DNA from: Meloidogyne chitwoodi
Lineage: Eukaryota > Nematoda > Chromadorea > Rhabditida > Meloidogynidae
Length of the DNA stretch: 64,000 bases
Assembly: GCA_015183035.1 (NCBI GenBank)
Contig: JACZZP010000002.1
Span: 1,054,001-1,118,000 of the forward strand
Direction: 5' to 3'
Shown: positions 1 to 12,168 of the stretch, piece after piece
Numbering within the stretch: the stretch's first letter is position 1
Layout: each line of letters begins with the position of its first letter
Notes under the pieces: generated by a model
What the model was told of the DNA's origin: nothing
Database searches by the model: none
Seen by the model: the letters and a program-made list of their open reading frames with translations, nothing else
Translations under genes and position numbers: made by a program

Positions 1-3000
1 TTCTAGAGCTTGGGTGTGCTTATCTTTACCTTGTCCTTCTTTTTCCTTATTCTCATCTTCAATGAAACGAAGATGTTGCTTAATAATGGATGTAGGAATT
101 TCATTTTCCTCGATAAGTCGAGGCTTTCGACGACATTCCATAGCCTCAGCTCTGCGACGATCAATATCCATTTGTTGAAACAAATCAAATTCTTGTTCAC
201 TGCGCGCAATCATCTGATTAATGACCTCATCGTCTGGAACTTCATCTTCATCGTTATCATCGTTTTCAGCCCGAATAATTTCTTCTAACATTTTTTGCCG
301 TTCAGCACCAGTGGAACGTTGATCGAATTTCCCAGCTTGGATCACTTTCTCGTCAACATTAAGTTTGAAGCGCGCAGCAGCTAAAATTTTCTCTTCAACA
401 CTGTTGGCAGTGATTAAACGAAGAACACGCACCTAAAAGTAGTATTTTTACAAACAAATTGATAGTGCTTAGGAATCAAAGAAAAATTGAATAGTTATTT
501 TCAGCTCAATTATCAAAACTTTTCATGAAACATTCACCTCACGAGTTTGACCAATACGGTGTGCTCTATCTTGAGCTTGCATATCCTGAAATTAATATAT
601 CTATTTAATTAATAAAGATATATATTTTAAAAAATTAATAATAAATAACCTGATGAGGGTTCCAATCAGAATCAAACAGGATAACAGTATCTGCAGACTG
701 CAAATTTAAACCTAGACCACCAGCTCGAGTACTTAACATAAACAGGAAATATTCTGATCCAGGAGTATTGAATTCTTTAAGGAGATTGCCACGATCCTCA
801 TGCTTTGTGCTACCATCCAAACGCAAATATTTCCAATAACGATACTAAAATTAGCAGATTAAAAAAGTTAACAATGAGCATGTTTTAATTTCTAAATTAC
901 CTTGAAGTAGTCTTCCATTATGTTCATCAATTGCGTCATTTGACAAAAAATTAGTACTCGGTGACCTGTTACCTTCAATTTAGGCAAAATACGATCGAGT
1001 AGTTCAAATTTTCCTGACACACGATAAAGATCTTTTCTATAAAGTAATATTTTTATGATAAAAATCTCAAAAGTTACCCGCTAACTTCTTTAACATTCCA
1101 ATGGCTTTGACATTCATCTTCAACACTATGGAAAAGGAAAGGATGATTACAAAGTTTACGTAAATGTACAACGGTATTCATCAAAGCACGTCCACCTTGC
1201 TGAAATTAAATAGATGATTTGACTATATAATGTTCAAATCAAAATACCACATGTTTTGAATCAATAAGAAGACCCCTTTGCAAGTGTTTATAAACAACTC
1301 TTTGAAGTGCACTCATATCGCATTTAATAACGTATTCTGTCTTTTCAGGTAATTGAGATTCTACTTCTTTTTTCAAACGACGTAAAAGGAATGGACGCAA
1401 AACTTTGTGAAGACGACGAATGATTATCATTGTTTCTTCTTGATTTAATTCCAATTTTTCTCCTGTAGCAGCAAAAGGTGCATTAAACCTGAAAAATAAA
1501 TTGATTTATAAAATCTTCGCAATTCAAACCATTGTTCAAAAGTTCCACAAGAGCTGAAAATAGTAGGAAGCAAAAAATTAAGCAACGCCCAAAGTTCTGG
1601 CAATTTGTTCTGAAGAGGAGTTCCTGTCAATAAAAGACGATGTTGAGCAGAGAAATATCCATTCAGGGTCAGCGTAAGCTTACAATTGTGATTCTTCATT
1701 CGATGGCCTTCATCAATTATCATATATTTCCAGCGAATCTGACAAATATAGACATAAGTCAAATAAATTAACTACAAACTTTTCCCAACAAGGATCTTTC
1801 TTTAAGAACGTAGTCATAAGTAGTCAATAAGACATTAAACGCTCCCTTACGAACAATCCTTAAAATAAATATTTTAGCAATTAAAAAACAAAAAGAGATA
1901 ATCATGTATCATCTGTGCTTTTATGTTTAAATAAAATATATTAATAAACAAAGATAATAAAAAAATATTCAAAAAACTAACGGTTCTAAACGTTTGCGTT
2001 GATCCTTATCTCCTTTATAAATAATTTTCACAACGTGAGGTGACCACTTATCTAACTCAATTTTCCAATTTGAAATTGTTGAAAGTGGGACAATTATCAA
2101 ATATGGCCCATTAACTTTTTTGACTTCCATCAAGTAAGTGATCAATGCAACCTGTATAAGAATTTATAAAAGAACAAAGATATAATTACCGTTTGAATCG
2201 TTTTACCAAGTCCCATTTCGTCGGCCAAAATTCCATTCAAATTGTTGTTATATAATGAAACAAGCCACTCAAGACCTTTTAGCTAGAAATTTTATCATTT
2301 CTCTAATATTTAATTAAAAACAAAAACCTGATACGGTTTTAATTGTAAGTTAGGATCGACAGCTCCAAGTGAGCTATGCTGTTTTACGATTTTTTCTTTC
2401 ACACGATGTGCAGTAGCATAATATGATTCCATTTGCTGACGAAAATTTTTCGAATCATACTCGTCCTCTTCGTTGCGAGCTTTCTCCAAAATTCGACGGT
2501 TTCGTTGTTCCTCGTCAAGATCTATTCAAAAGTTTATTAAATTTTTCCCCCGTCACCTTCAAATTCGTCTTCCTTTTGATCATCTTGGACTGTGTCCACA
2601 GCTTCCTCTGTCTCATCTTCAGAATCAGAAGCAATATCCCGAGAGACCAACTCATAGCCCGGATTAGTAGACAACCATTCATCCACTTCGTCAGGTTTAG
2701 GTGCTGAATCACCACGCAAAATTTCACCAGTTGCACTGTTTCTGATTATTAATGGAAGCTCATCACTTTCAGCATTATCTACGAATTAAAATATTGAAAA
2801 AATTAAAATGACCAACCTTGTTGCTGTTTAAGTGCCTTTTTTGCTTCACTTCGCTCGTCTCGTTTTCGTTTCTTTTCAGTTACCTGGTGTTGCTTTACAA
2901 GTCCAGTTAAACTTTCAACGTAAACGTCAGTCTTTAAGAAAAATATATATGTTTATTCAACAATAATACCTGAGATAGCAAATACACTAGTCGTTTATCC

Positions 3001-4071
3001 TTCTTTTCGTCTAATAATTGTCTATAACCAACATCATCCTCCTCCATCAGTTTTTGCATGCGCATCTTCTCATTGCGCAGTTCATCTTTTTTACGTTCTT
3101 TCTCAGTGTTTGCATGCCAATTTTGCATATGTTTACGCACTTTTGTCATTTTTGTTTGTGCAATCCGATGAAAATCTTTAAATTCCTTGCTTACTTGTAC
3201 AATCGCCTTGATAAAAAATATTATAATATCCGTAATACTAAAAATACTACCTGTAACATTTCTGAATGCTTTTGACGACGACGTCGTTCTTGTTCCACCT
3301 TTTGTTGTTTTTCCAACTTTTCAGTAATACGCGCTTCTCTAAGCGTATGCCTTTTTGTTCTACGATAAGCATATGGATTAAGTGCTGTTTCCAAAGATGT
3401 ATCACGTTTCAAATAACTGAGAACTTCACTACGGACCTGTAAAAAAAATTAATGAATTATATTTGTTTTAGATATTTGAGTTGATTTTTTTATTATTTTT
3501 AAAGAAAACGTTATTTTATTAGATGACCTGTGTTTGAAGGTTTACAAGACGCAAAGCACGAAGTTCGATCTCAGCATTTAACCTCAAATGTGCTGGTATA
3601 TCCAACGTTAGCTCTGTCAATTCCTTTATTCGAAGAGCAATCCGATTTTGAATTCTATTATAATATAATTTATGTATTATAGAATAAAAACAACCTATTC
3701 TCGCGTTCACGCCAAATAAGTTCAGGATCAATGCCTTGGGGAAGTAATAATGAAGTAGTATGATTCGTTGTTCGTTGCTGATGAATAGCCAATATTTTAC
3801 TCAAATCATAAGGAAGCTTTTCACCAGTAGGAAGTTCATAAGAATATTCATAAGGAAGCGGAAGAGAATTAGAATCTCGTTTTCTATCATTTGCCTGGTT
3901 AAGTAATTGTCGAGGTAAAGGCTCATTTCTGGCAAGCATTTTATATGCCGCAATTTGTGCATTTAGTTGTCGCATCTGTTCCGGAGAAATTTTCGAACTT
4001 ATTTTCTGTGAATCCGACGTTTCCGAAGTTCCTTGATATAATGCTTGTTGTTCATTTATGACAGCTTCCAT
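1..4071 (-). CDS. swsn-4: SWI/SNF chromatin-remodelling ATPase (BRG1/Brahma type), 3' end outside window
   Basis: Catalytic subunit of the SWI/SNF (BAF) complex, which uses ATP to slide or evict nucleosomes in the nucleus. Reading from 4071 downward, the spliced exons give a QLQ motif ([18 protein letters not shown], about 3920-3995), an HSA region ([20 protein letters not shown], 3340-3410) followed by long basic helices, the SNF2 Walker [12 protein letters not shown] (about 2189-2230), the DEAH-box variant IDEGHRMKN (about 1700), [10 protein letters not shown] (about 1620), and helicase C with DSDWNPHQ and [15 protein letters not shown] (540-830). A SnAC-like segment ([20 protein letters not shown]) follows at 310-400. 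The bromodomain expected next lies beyond base 1. Compared with vertebrate BRG1 the N-terminus is short, starting about 30 residues before QLQ; an upstream exon cannot be excluded. It is divergent from ZMAT2, with 214 bp between the ATGs, so the two may share a promoter region. Confidence 0.93.
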
Positions 4072-4285
4072 TATCTAAAAATAATTAAATGTTATGTTAT
4101 ATTTAATATAATTTAAGTTCTAATTTTGTTGTTGAAAAAAACAAGAAATGGCCTATGACCATTCTGTCCAAAAATATAAATTGGCATTTAGTCCAAAACC
4201 GGGTAGGGAACGTTCAGAATTGGCTGGTTCATTTTATTTCTTAATCTATTTCGATAATTCTAACTTATTGTGATTTTATCCAGAA

Positions 4286-5905
4286 ATGTCGTCAACACCA
4301 TCATCTTCCTACATACCAGGACATCGTCGAACATGGGACAAAACTGAATTTGAGATCAAGGCCCAAGAGCGTTTGGCAGCAGAAAAAGAAGCATTTGATA
4401 TTAAAAAAGGGATAATTAAACCTCCTAAATTTCCAAAAGTGCAGCGTGAACTGCTAAAGCCTCGAGAATTTAAGGTTTCATTGGAATAATTAAACTGATT
4501 TGTAAATGTTAAATTAAGCTGGACTTGGAGTCAAAAGTTGGAAAACAAGTTGTTATTAATAAAACAACTCCTTCAGCCGAGAGTGGTGGATATTACTGCA
4601 ATATTTGCGATTGTGTGGTTAAGGATTCTCTCAACTTTTTGGATCATATAAATGGAAAAAATCATCAAAGAAATTTAGGTAAGTGTATTATGATATTCAG
4701 TACTTGTGAAGAACGGGAGGCCCTTCTGCGACTTTTTTTGCGGACTTTATTATATAATTTATTATTATATATTATTTGATTTTTTCCTTAAGGCAATAAA
4801 AGGAGTTAATGGATTAACAAAAGGGTGTAAATGTTTCTGACCTAGTCATTTACATTTTTGTTAATCGATTATTTAGAAAAATGATTCAAACTTCAAAATT
4901 TTACTTTGTTACAATTATACAACAAGATCAGCTCACCAGAAGAGGAATTTCAACAATGGTTGGTAGATCTTAAATTGCTTAATCAAAGTAGAACCAATAT
5001 TGAGTCACTCTGGCAGAAACTCAAAAGAAGACATACATAAAACTTACTTTGAAACAGCGGAAACAGCACTTGAGAGCTACATTAATGAATTGTTTGGAGA
5101 CAACGTTTTAAAGGACCAGATTGTTTTTTTCCATTTAATCTCACAAATTGTCAAACATGATTCTTATTTGAATTAAAATCTTTTACTCCTTTTATTTGCC
5201 TTAAGGCAAAAATCAAATAATATATAATAATAAATTTTATAATAAAGTCCGCAAAAAAAGTCGCAGAAAGGGCCTCCCGTTCTCACAAGTGCCTGATATT
5301 CTACTGGAGACAAAAAATTTATTTAAAATAAATACAATTCGATTTATATCGGTGAGCCGAGTCAAGTATTTAGAATAGCCGGGCAATTTATTTCTGCGAC
5401 CAACATTTTTTAATTTATGATTTTTTGAGTGATATCTTATGCACATACATATTTCATGTTTTTAGCTTTTGGAATATTTGAAATTAATTCGAGCCTATTT
5501 ATTTTATTTAGCATTAATATTTTAGGCTTTTCAATGCGTGTTAAAAAGAGTACAGTTGATGAGGTGCGTGAACGATTGGCATTTAAGAAGATTGAAAGTA
5601 TCTTTTTTAATAATTTCATTTTTAATTTTAATTTGCAGAAGATTCTAAAAGTCGTGTTAATGAAGAAGAAAGACAACTTGATTTAAAAGAGGAAGAGGCA
5701 AAAATTTCAGACATGAAACGTCAACAACGAGAAAGGCAAAAGGAACAAATACGAAAGAGATCGTCCAAAGTAATTTTTTTATGTTTTTGTTAAAAATGTT
5801 TCTTATTGTTAGAATAATTTGGATGAATTTTCGGCTGATCCTGAACTTCTCAGTATTATGGGCATTGGCAATTTTAGTAGTAAACAACAGAAAAAGAAAA
5901 AGTGA
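4286..5905 (+). CDS. ZMAT2: ZMAT2 / Snu23 spliceosomal zinc-finger protein
   Basis: U4/U6.U5 tri-snRNP component; the yeast orthologue Snu23 acts in spliceosome activation. The first exon (from 4286) encodes the family-typical start ending [17 protein letters not shown] and [18 protein letters not shown]. Exon 2 (from about 4520) carries the matrin-type C2H2 finger [25 protein letters not shown]. The next exons give [21 protein letters not shown] and a charged helix ([20 protein letters not shown]), ending in [18 protein letters not shown] plus lysines, as in ZMAT2. The intron between finger and helix is enlarged by a 595-bp transposon derivative (4699-5293). A TTTTATCCAG acceptor-like site sits 2 nt before the ATG, suggesting trans-splicing. 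RRP36 follows after 147 bp on the same strand. Confidence 0.9.
4699..5293. mobile_element. Non-autonomous TIR transposon (Merlin/IS1595-like) in ZMAT2 intron
   Basis: The ends are long inverted repeats: TACTTGTGA-GAACGGGAGGCCCTTCTGCG on the left matches the reverse complement of the right end (about 5190-5290) over roughly 100 bp, including GCGGACTTTATTATA and CCTTAAGGCA. The repeats are flanked by an exact 8-bp duplication TGATATTC at 4691-4698 and 5294-5301. The interior (4920-5040, + frame) reads [17 protein letters not shown] then [14 protein letters not shown]. The second motif resembles the C-terminal IES-W-LK block of IS1595/ISXO2-type (Merlin) transposases, joined to an N-terminal-like F-WL-LL segment, as expected for an internal-deletion derivative. 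An 8-bp duplication fits Merlin or hAT; the superfamily call is an inference. Confidence 0.8.
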
Positions 5906-6052
5906 TCAAATTATAATTTATTTATTATATTCAACTTTCTTTTCTTGTCTTTTAAGAATAATAAAATTTTAGTAAATAATTATCTTTTTATTTTTCAAAT
6001 ATATTTTATTTAACATATGTATATTTTTTTAAATTAAAATTCTAATAGTACT

Positions 6053-7212
6053 ATGCAATCATTTGAATTATCAAATTTTAGAAATACAGATTCATATATG
6101 GAAGATGTTACTGAAATTGAGCAAAATAACGATAATGGGGATTATTCAATGTCTGATGATGAGATAGCATCTTTAAGGAACAGTAAGTTGTAAATTATTA
6201 ATTATTGCAAGAGGTACCAGGAGGATCTTTAAAAATCCCGTGGCTAGTCTATTAAACATTTTTTATTTCACTTTTTTAAATTAGAAATCTCTTCGTTTTC
6301 TTTAAAAAAGTTGGCTGAATTAAAGTTAAAGATTGGTTTGGATTTATTTAATAAAATTATGAATGGAAAATCACTCGATTCAAATTTTGATAATAATCCA
6401 AATGAGAGCATTCAAACTAAAAAATTTGGAGGAACTCATGTAATTATCTATTTTTATAATTTATTTATAAAAATTTATTCAGAGACCTAGAGTAGAATCA
6501 TCTGTTCGTCCTCCATCAAAATTTCGTCAAATCAAAGGGTTAGAAGTAAGAAAACCTAAAAATGCTCATTTTGATCCTCGTTTTACTGATTCATCGGGAG
6601 AATTTGACCAAATAGCGTTTCATAGAGATTATTCCTTTATTGAAGATCTTAGAAAAAAAGATATTCAAGTAATATCGTTTACATTATATTTTAATTTTTA
6701 TTCTAGGAATTGCAAAATGCTTATAAACAACTAAAAACTAATGGAAGTGATCCTAAAAAACTTGAAAGAATTAAAAGAAATTTAATGCGATTAAGGAATC
6801 AACAAAAAGTTATTTTTTTATTTCAATTTTTTTAAATATTAAATTATACATAGGCTTTTCAAGAACAAAAACTAAAGGAAGATGTACTTTCTGAACTTCG
6901 TCAGACAAACATTGAACGAATGAACAGTGGACAGAAACCAATTTATTTAAATAATAGTAAGTTTTGACTATTTTATTTCTTTTTAATATTTCTAAAAATA
7001 AGAGGGTTAAATGCTCTAAAAAAATAAGAAAAATGAGAGAACAGTTCCTTCAATTTAAATCTAATTTTTCCTTTTTAGTAATAATTATTTATGTAATTTT
7101 GCTATTTTATAATTTACAGTTTTTAATTTTTGTTCTTTAATTTTTAATTTTTGCAGATGAACTTAAAGAGAAATTTTTGCAGCAAAAAAATCAACAAAAA
7201 CCAAAGAACTGA
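6053..7212 (+). CDS. RRP36: RRP36-like rRNA-processing protein
   Basis: Nucleolar protein of the SSU processome (90S pre-ribosome), needed for early pre-rRNA cleavages toward 18S rRNA. The spliced product has an acidic N-terminus (MEDVTEIEQNN, SMSDDEIASL) and then the diagnostic block RPRVESSVRPPSKFRQIKGL followed by KNAHFDPRFTDSSGEFD and FHRDYSFIEDLR. A basic coiled-coil tail carries KKLERIKRNLMRLRNQQK and RMNSGQKPIYLNNNELKEKF, ending in a Lys/Gln-rich stretch. At least five short introns are present. The ATG lies 3 nt after an AATAG acceptor-like site and only 147 bp after the ZMAT2 stop, consistent with a downstream operon gene. Confidence 0.85.
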
Positions 7213-7522
7213 AAAAACAAAAAAAAAACAAAAAAAAAGAACAGTGAAATATATATCGAAGAAAAGTAATTAATTACTTATGTAGTATGTATTCAATAAA
7301 TAAATAAAAATTAAATATATATTTTCTCTTTTTTTCCTTTAATAAATTCTGGATAGAATTAATTTTTTATTTCATAAATTTCATTTTTTATTCTTATTCC
7401 ACGTTGATTTTTTATTGATGGATTATTTTTCTTCGTTTTTATTTTACTTTCTCTCATTTGGTGAGTTGGCAAAATTTTAATAAAATTTTTATATTTATTT
7501 TAAAAATTAGAATTTAACAAAA
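7213..7522. other. Intergenic, RRP36-FPGT
   Basis: 310 bp of A/T-rich DNA. It begins with a poly-A-rich segment after the RRP36 stop; AATAAA motifs near 7296-7310 could be the polyadenylation signal. A TTTTAAAAATTAG acceptor-like site ends 12 nt before the next ATG. No coding exon was seen. Confidence 0.6.
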
Positions 7523-9676
7523 ATGGGCCAATTTCTTGATAGAATTGAACAAAATGAAGAGAATAATGACGAATTAATTCAAAAATCTGAGGTTAACCCA
7601 CAATGGGATTGTCTTTTATTAACTGCTCGTAATGAAAAACAGAAAGAAATATTTAGTCAACAACTTGCCAATTTACGCTTAAAAGAACGAAATTTTTGTA
7701 AAGAATATATTGTTTTGGCTGATAAACCAGAAGGTGTGAGGATAGGTATGTTTTTTAATTAAAAATTAATTTTTAATATTTACTAGTAAATTAATATATA
7801 ATAAATAAATTATAAGTTTTTGTAGTTATTTGTGTTAATATTCATCTTTTAAAAATTAATTTGTTAATAAAAAGAAATCTTATAATTTTAAAAAATTTAA
7901 AAAATATTTTAAAAATATTATTAGGTTCTGGTGGTGCTACTCTTAATGCTCTTTTATTTTTTGAGAATTATTTTGGTAATAATTTAAAAAATGCTCGTCT
8001 ACTTTTATTACATAGTGGAGGTCTTAGGTTAAATATTTTATTTTTTAATTTAAAATAAATATATTTAAATAATTTTATAGTCAAAGAATTCCTCATGTTG
8101 CATTAACTGGCAAAGCTTTTATGTTAATGCCTGATGGAAAAACTTTGTTTGAACATAAATTAATTGTTTATAAGTAATAATTTATATTAAATATATTCTC
8201 AATATATTTTTAGAAAATTATTAAATTCTCTTTCTAATTTTGGTGGTTTTTTATTTATTACATCTGCAGATGTTTTGGAATATTTTCCTAATGATTTTTT
8301 AATTCCAAATATTCCAAAAGAAATTTCTTTACTTTTGATAGCACATCAATCAATTTTAGAAGTTGCTACACAACATGGAGTATTTGTTATGAATGAAAAA
8401 AGTTGAAAGAAATTTTTTTTAATTTTAATTTTAAAAAAGTTTTAAAATTTAGGAGTTTTAAATATTTTACAAAAGCCAACTATTGATAAATTGAGGAAAT
8501 TTTCAGAAGCTATTTTACCTCCAACTGAACTTAATCAATTTGAAACAGCATTAACAGACAGTTGTTATCTTATTGGCCCAAAATTTATTGAAAATTTAAT
8601 TAAAATTAGAAAAGAGAATGGTAATTTATTTTAATTTTTGGAACATTCCAATGGACACAATAAATATTTGAACTTTTAATTTTTGAATCAATAATATAAT
8701 ATTTTTTATATAAAAAGGAGAAGTTATTTGTGAACTTTGTTGTTATCGAGATTTTCTTTGTCCAATTGGTTCAGCACCTGATGAAGATAAAAAAACACAT
8801 TTTTTAAACAAAAACTCTGAATTAATTAAATGGCAACAAATTCTTTGGTATAATAAAAAATAAATATTTAATTAAAAGAATATATAAAAATACAGGAATG
8901 AATTTAATAAATTAAAACCAAATATTATTTCTTTGGGTATTGACTCATTTTTTCATTTTGGAACTGTTAGAGAATTACTTTCTCATTTTTTTGTTGAAAA
9001 TTCTTCTTTTCGAAAGAAATTTTTGACTGATAATGAAGAAATTGGAAATATAGTTAATTGTTTAATAGAAAAACCAGAAAAGGTAAAAAACATTTTTTTA
9101 TTTTAATAATTTTTTTAAATTTTCAGATTTCTCATAAAAGTTTTGTTGAATGGTCTAAATTAAATTCTAATTGTAATGTGGAAGATGATTGTATTTTAAG
9201 TTGTGTTGTTTATGAAGAAGAAATTCCAATTTGTGTAAAGTCTGGTATGTGTGTTTGTACTTTTCCAATTGGGAATGAAGAAGAAGAAGAAGGTAAAATT
9301 AAAATAAAATTTTATTTTAATTTATTACTACTAGAAGGATTAAAATATGTTACGGTTATTTTTGATATTAATGATGATTTAAAAAACAAATCAAAATATT
9401 GGTTTGGACATTCCATTAATAATTTAAAAAAAGAAGAAGAGGAATATTCTCTTTGGGATTGTCCTCTTTTCTCTTCTCATTCAACTGCTTCTTTATCTTT
9501 TTTAAATACAATTGAAGCAACTAATTCTGGATTAAGGTTTTTTTGTTTTTATTTAAAAAAAATTTTTATTATTATTAATTTTTAGTAATTTAAATTCTTT
9601 ATTATCTATTTCTCAAGTTTTGGAAAAAGCAAATGTAAAAAAAATGTTATTGGAAAGAAAAAAATTATTAATATAA
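7523..9676 (+). CDS. FPGT: Fucose-1-phosphate guanylyltransferase-like (GDP-fucose pyrophosphorylase)
   Basis: Family member of the enzyme that makes GDP-L-fucose from L-fucose-1-phosphate and GTP in the cytosolic salvage pathway. The N-terminal exon reads WDCLLLTARNEKQKEIFSQQL and then VLADKPEGVRIGSGGATLNA; the last part is the Gly-rich nucleotide-binding loop shared by FPGT and the bifunctional fucokinase/GDP-fucose pyrophosphorylases. It continues with LLLLHSGGLSQRIPHVALTGKAF, the family signature, then FGGFLFITSADVLEYFP and SLGIDSFFHFGTVRELLSHF. The protein ends with a left-handed-helix-like C-terminal half and KANVKKMLLERKKLL. There is no GHMP-kinase domain, so this is the guanylyltransferase half alone, about 560-580 aa as in FPGT. 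There are about 10 introns of 40-60 nt. Exon joins near 8400-8455 are the least certain. Confidence 0.82.
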
Positions 9677-10251
9677 GAAAAAGTTTCATAAATTAAAATA
9701 TACTTAATAATTATTAATATATTTTATTTAATGTCAAAAATTGAATCAAAAAAATTTTTTTATAAAAAAAAAAACATTTGTAGTAATATTCTCGCTCTGT
9801 CATTTAAATAAAAAAGATTGCTATCTTTAAATTTTTATTTTTTTATATTTTAATATGTCTTTTATATAAATGTTGCCTTTTGTTGTTTTTTGCATTTTGT
9901 ACATAAACTTTTTTTTCATGTAAACTGAATGTTCCCATTTTATTTTTATTTTATGAATGTTTATTAGATAAAAATTTATTTATAATTTTTTAATTAACAA
10001 AAATGTTTTTATTATTAAAAAAATGAATATATAAGAATTTCGAGGGTAATTTGTAAAAGTTTCTCTAATATATGTATCATTTATTAAGCTGAAAAATGAA
10101 TAAATAAACATTAAATTACTAAAAAAGTCAATAATTTTTTTTAAATAAATTCGAATTAATTTTAGTAATGACAATATATATATTACTAATTTTTAGTTTT
10201 AATCTTTTAATTTTTATTTTCAGATTTAAACTTATTTAACTAATTTTTTAA
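9677..10251. other. Intergenic, extremely AT-rich
   Basis: Long T and A runs with no open exon or RNA gene recognised. It separates FPGT from the small unknown gene at 10252. Confidence 0.5.
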
Positions 10252-10776
10252 TGTTGGTTCGCAAAGATAATCTAAGCGTGGAACAACTACTTACAGTATT
10301 TAACTAATTTTTTAATTATTAAATTTTTATTTTAGTCACTTCATGGTGTTAAACTAGCAATATTTGATCCATTATTTTGTGAACAAAAAATTAAATCTCA
10401 ACTTCCGTTACTAATAGCTTCGAATGCAATTGTTGGATCTTATAATGATCAGAAACAAATAATTAATGAATATTTAAATAAAAAGGATAGAATTTCTCCA
10501 ATTCCAGAAAGGTTTTTAATTTTTATAGTTTTTAAATGGTGAATGTCTCAAAGAAATATTTAGTCCTTTAAAAGAACGTAAATTTAAAATATTAGATCCA
10601 TCCCTTACTAACAATCAACGAAATATTAAAATAATCTAAATATGTTTAGGCAATCATTTGATCATAATAAAAAAGAAAAAACTTTATTGGGACATCAACT
10701 ACAATTAAAAGACTTTAACAAGTGTCATATTGATGATATGATTGAAGAATTCAAAAAATTAAATTTATGCTCATAA
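10252..10776 (+). CDS. Small protein of unknown function with two possible terminal exons
   Basis: Not recognised. Exon 1 (10252-10295) encodes MLVRKDNLSVEQLLT. A 39-nt intron leads to exon 2, SLHGVKLAIFDPLFCEQKIK and LPLLIASNAIVGSYND, ending PIPE-AG at a GTTTTT donor near 10512. From this donor, two acceptors both give open reading frames. ATATTTAG at about 10562 gives SPLKERKFKILDPSLTNNQR and a stop at about 10639. TATGTTTAG at about 10650 gives RQSFDHNKKEKTLLGHQLQL and IDDMIEEFKKLNLCS with the stop at 10774-10776. Both versions are short soluble proteins (about 97 and 116 aa). It could also be the remnant of a longer gene. Confidence 0.5.
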
Positions 10777-11103
10777 TGACATTGGTATCGATTAAAACGT
10801 GTTAATGGAAGCTTTACGAGTATTCAAAAAATATAATTATTATTTAAGTATGGCCCTCCAATTTAAAAAGAAAATTTCCTTTTTCTGGATTTAACATAAT
10901 TAAATTCTAGTTTTTAAATTTATTTTTTTAATCCTTTAAGTTTTTTAAATTTATCGCAACTCAAATTCTTCCTTAAAATGGGCCATGCCTATAACTCACA
11001 CATATACTACATTACCACTTTCTAACATTTTGATATATTCTAACTTATTTTTTTTTGTCAATTTTTATAAGTTATTTGAAACAAAATAGATAAAAATTCT
11101 CAT
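10777..11103. other. Intergenic between convergent genes
   Basis: 327 bp between the unknown + strand gene and the 3' end of RPAP2 on the - strand. A short open stretch at 10780-10850 (DIGID, EALRVFKKYNYYLS) might be an additional exon but has no clear acceptor. Confidence 0.4.
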
Positions 11104-12168
11104 TTAACATGTTTTGGATTCATTTTGATGTTTTTCATTTTCTTTACTTTCCTCAAATATGCATCGAGTTTTGGGAATTTTTACATTAACAGATAAAGAC
11201 TTTAATTTTTGTAAAAATTGTTCCTCTTCCGTTTCAGAGTTCTAAAAATAAAAAATGAATTATTTTATTAAATTTAAAATAAGATTAAATCAATGAAAAG
11301 CTTTTTTAACTTTTTCATTTCCCATAACTCAAACAATTTCAATCCAAATATAAAAAAAGAAAAATTACATTTGTTTCTTCCTCTTCATCTTCAGAAGATT
11401 CTTCTACATTATCTGCCACTTTCAATTCATTAATACCTTTAACTAATTGTGCTTCAGCATAAACATTTACTTTGTCAGGATCCTAAAATATTTTTTTTTT
11501 CAATTTTATAAAATACTTTAAAAGTTTTAACCTCATTATCTGAACGTTTGTTTACATTATTTTTCAAAAAAAATTTCCATTCATCTCCATTTGGTAATTT
11601 AAATTCTTTTGATTTTGTTGACATTAAACGAAGGGATTTAATTTGCTGTTCTTCGGTATCTAACTGACTAGCTATTGCCCTAGCAAGACACATACAACGA
11701 TCAGAACAAAATTTATTTGGTTCTGAATCTATTGGTAAAAACTGGAAAAAATATTTTTTAATTAAAAAATAATAATAAATTTAAATTAACCTCTCTTCTT
11801 CCTTGACGTTCCATCCATATAAATTTTCGTCGAAAATCAACAGATATTGAATTTATACAAGTAGGATAACCACATATTTTTCCCAAAAAACGTTCTTCAA
11901 TTACTTCTGCCCAAGAATGTAAATCCAACACTTGTAACTTAAAAATAACAATAAAATAAAAAAATAAATTAAAAAATACATAATTGAGCATTTCCTTTTC
12001 ATCAACTGGTTCACTGAGAGAACATATTGCCTCATAAACAGTTCTTTTCCGTTTCTCTACAAGTTTGTTTGCTTCTCGTTGTTCCTCTAATCGTTCAGCT
12101 AATTTATTTGAAGTAATTTTAATGGATTTTGCAGATGATTTTTCAATAGATATTTGTTGTTTATTCAT
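11104..12168 (-). CDS. RPAP2: RPAP2 / Rtr1-like RNA polymerase II CTD phosphatase
   Basis: Atypical CTD phosphatase and Pol II assembly/import factor. Reading from 12168, a charged N-terminal helix (KLAERLEEQREANKLVEKRK) precedes the Rtr1/RPAP2 zinc domain: WAEVIEERFLGKICGYPTC with the downstream pair FCSDRCMCLARAIASQL, i.e. the C-x4-C ... C-x3-C/H pattern of the family, then WKFFLKN. The C-terminal exons are acidic (SSEDEEEET) and end KTRCIFEESKENEKHQNESKTC. It has four short introns. It is divergent from arginine kinase across 1.1 kb. Confidence 0.83.
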
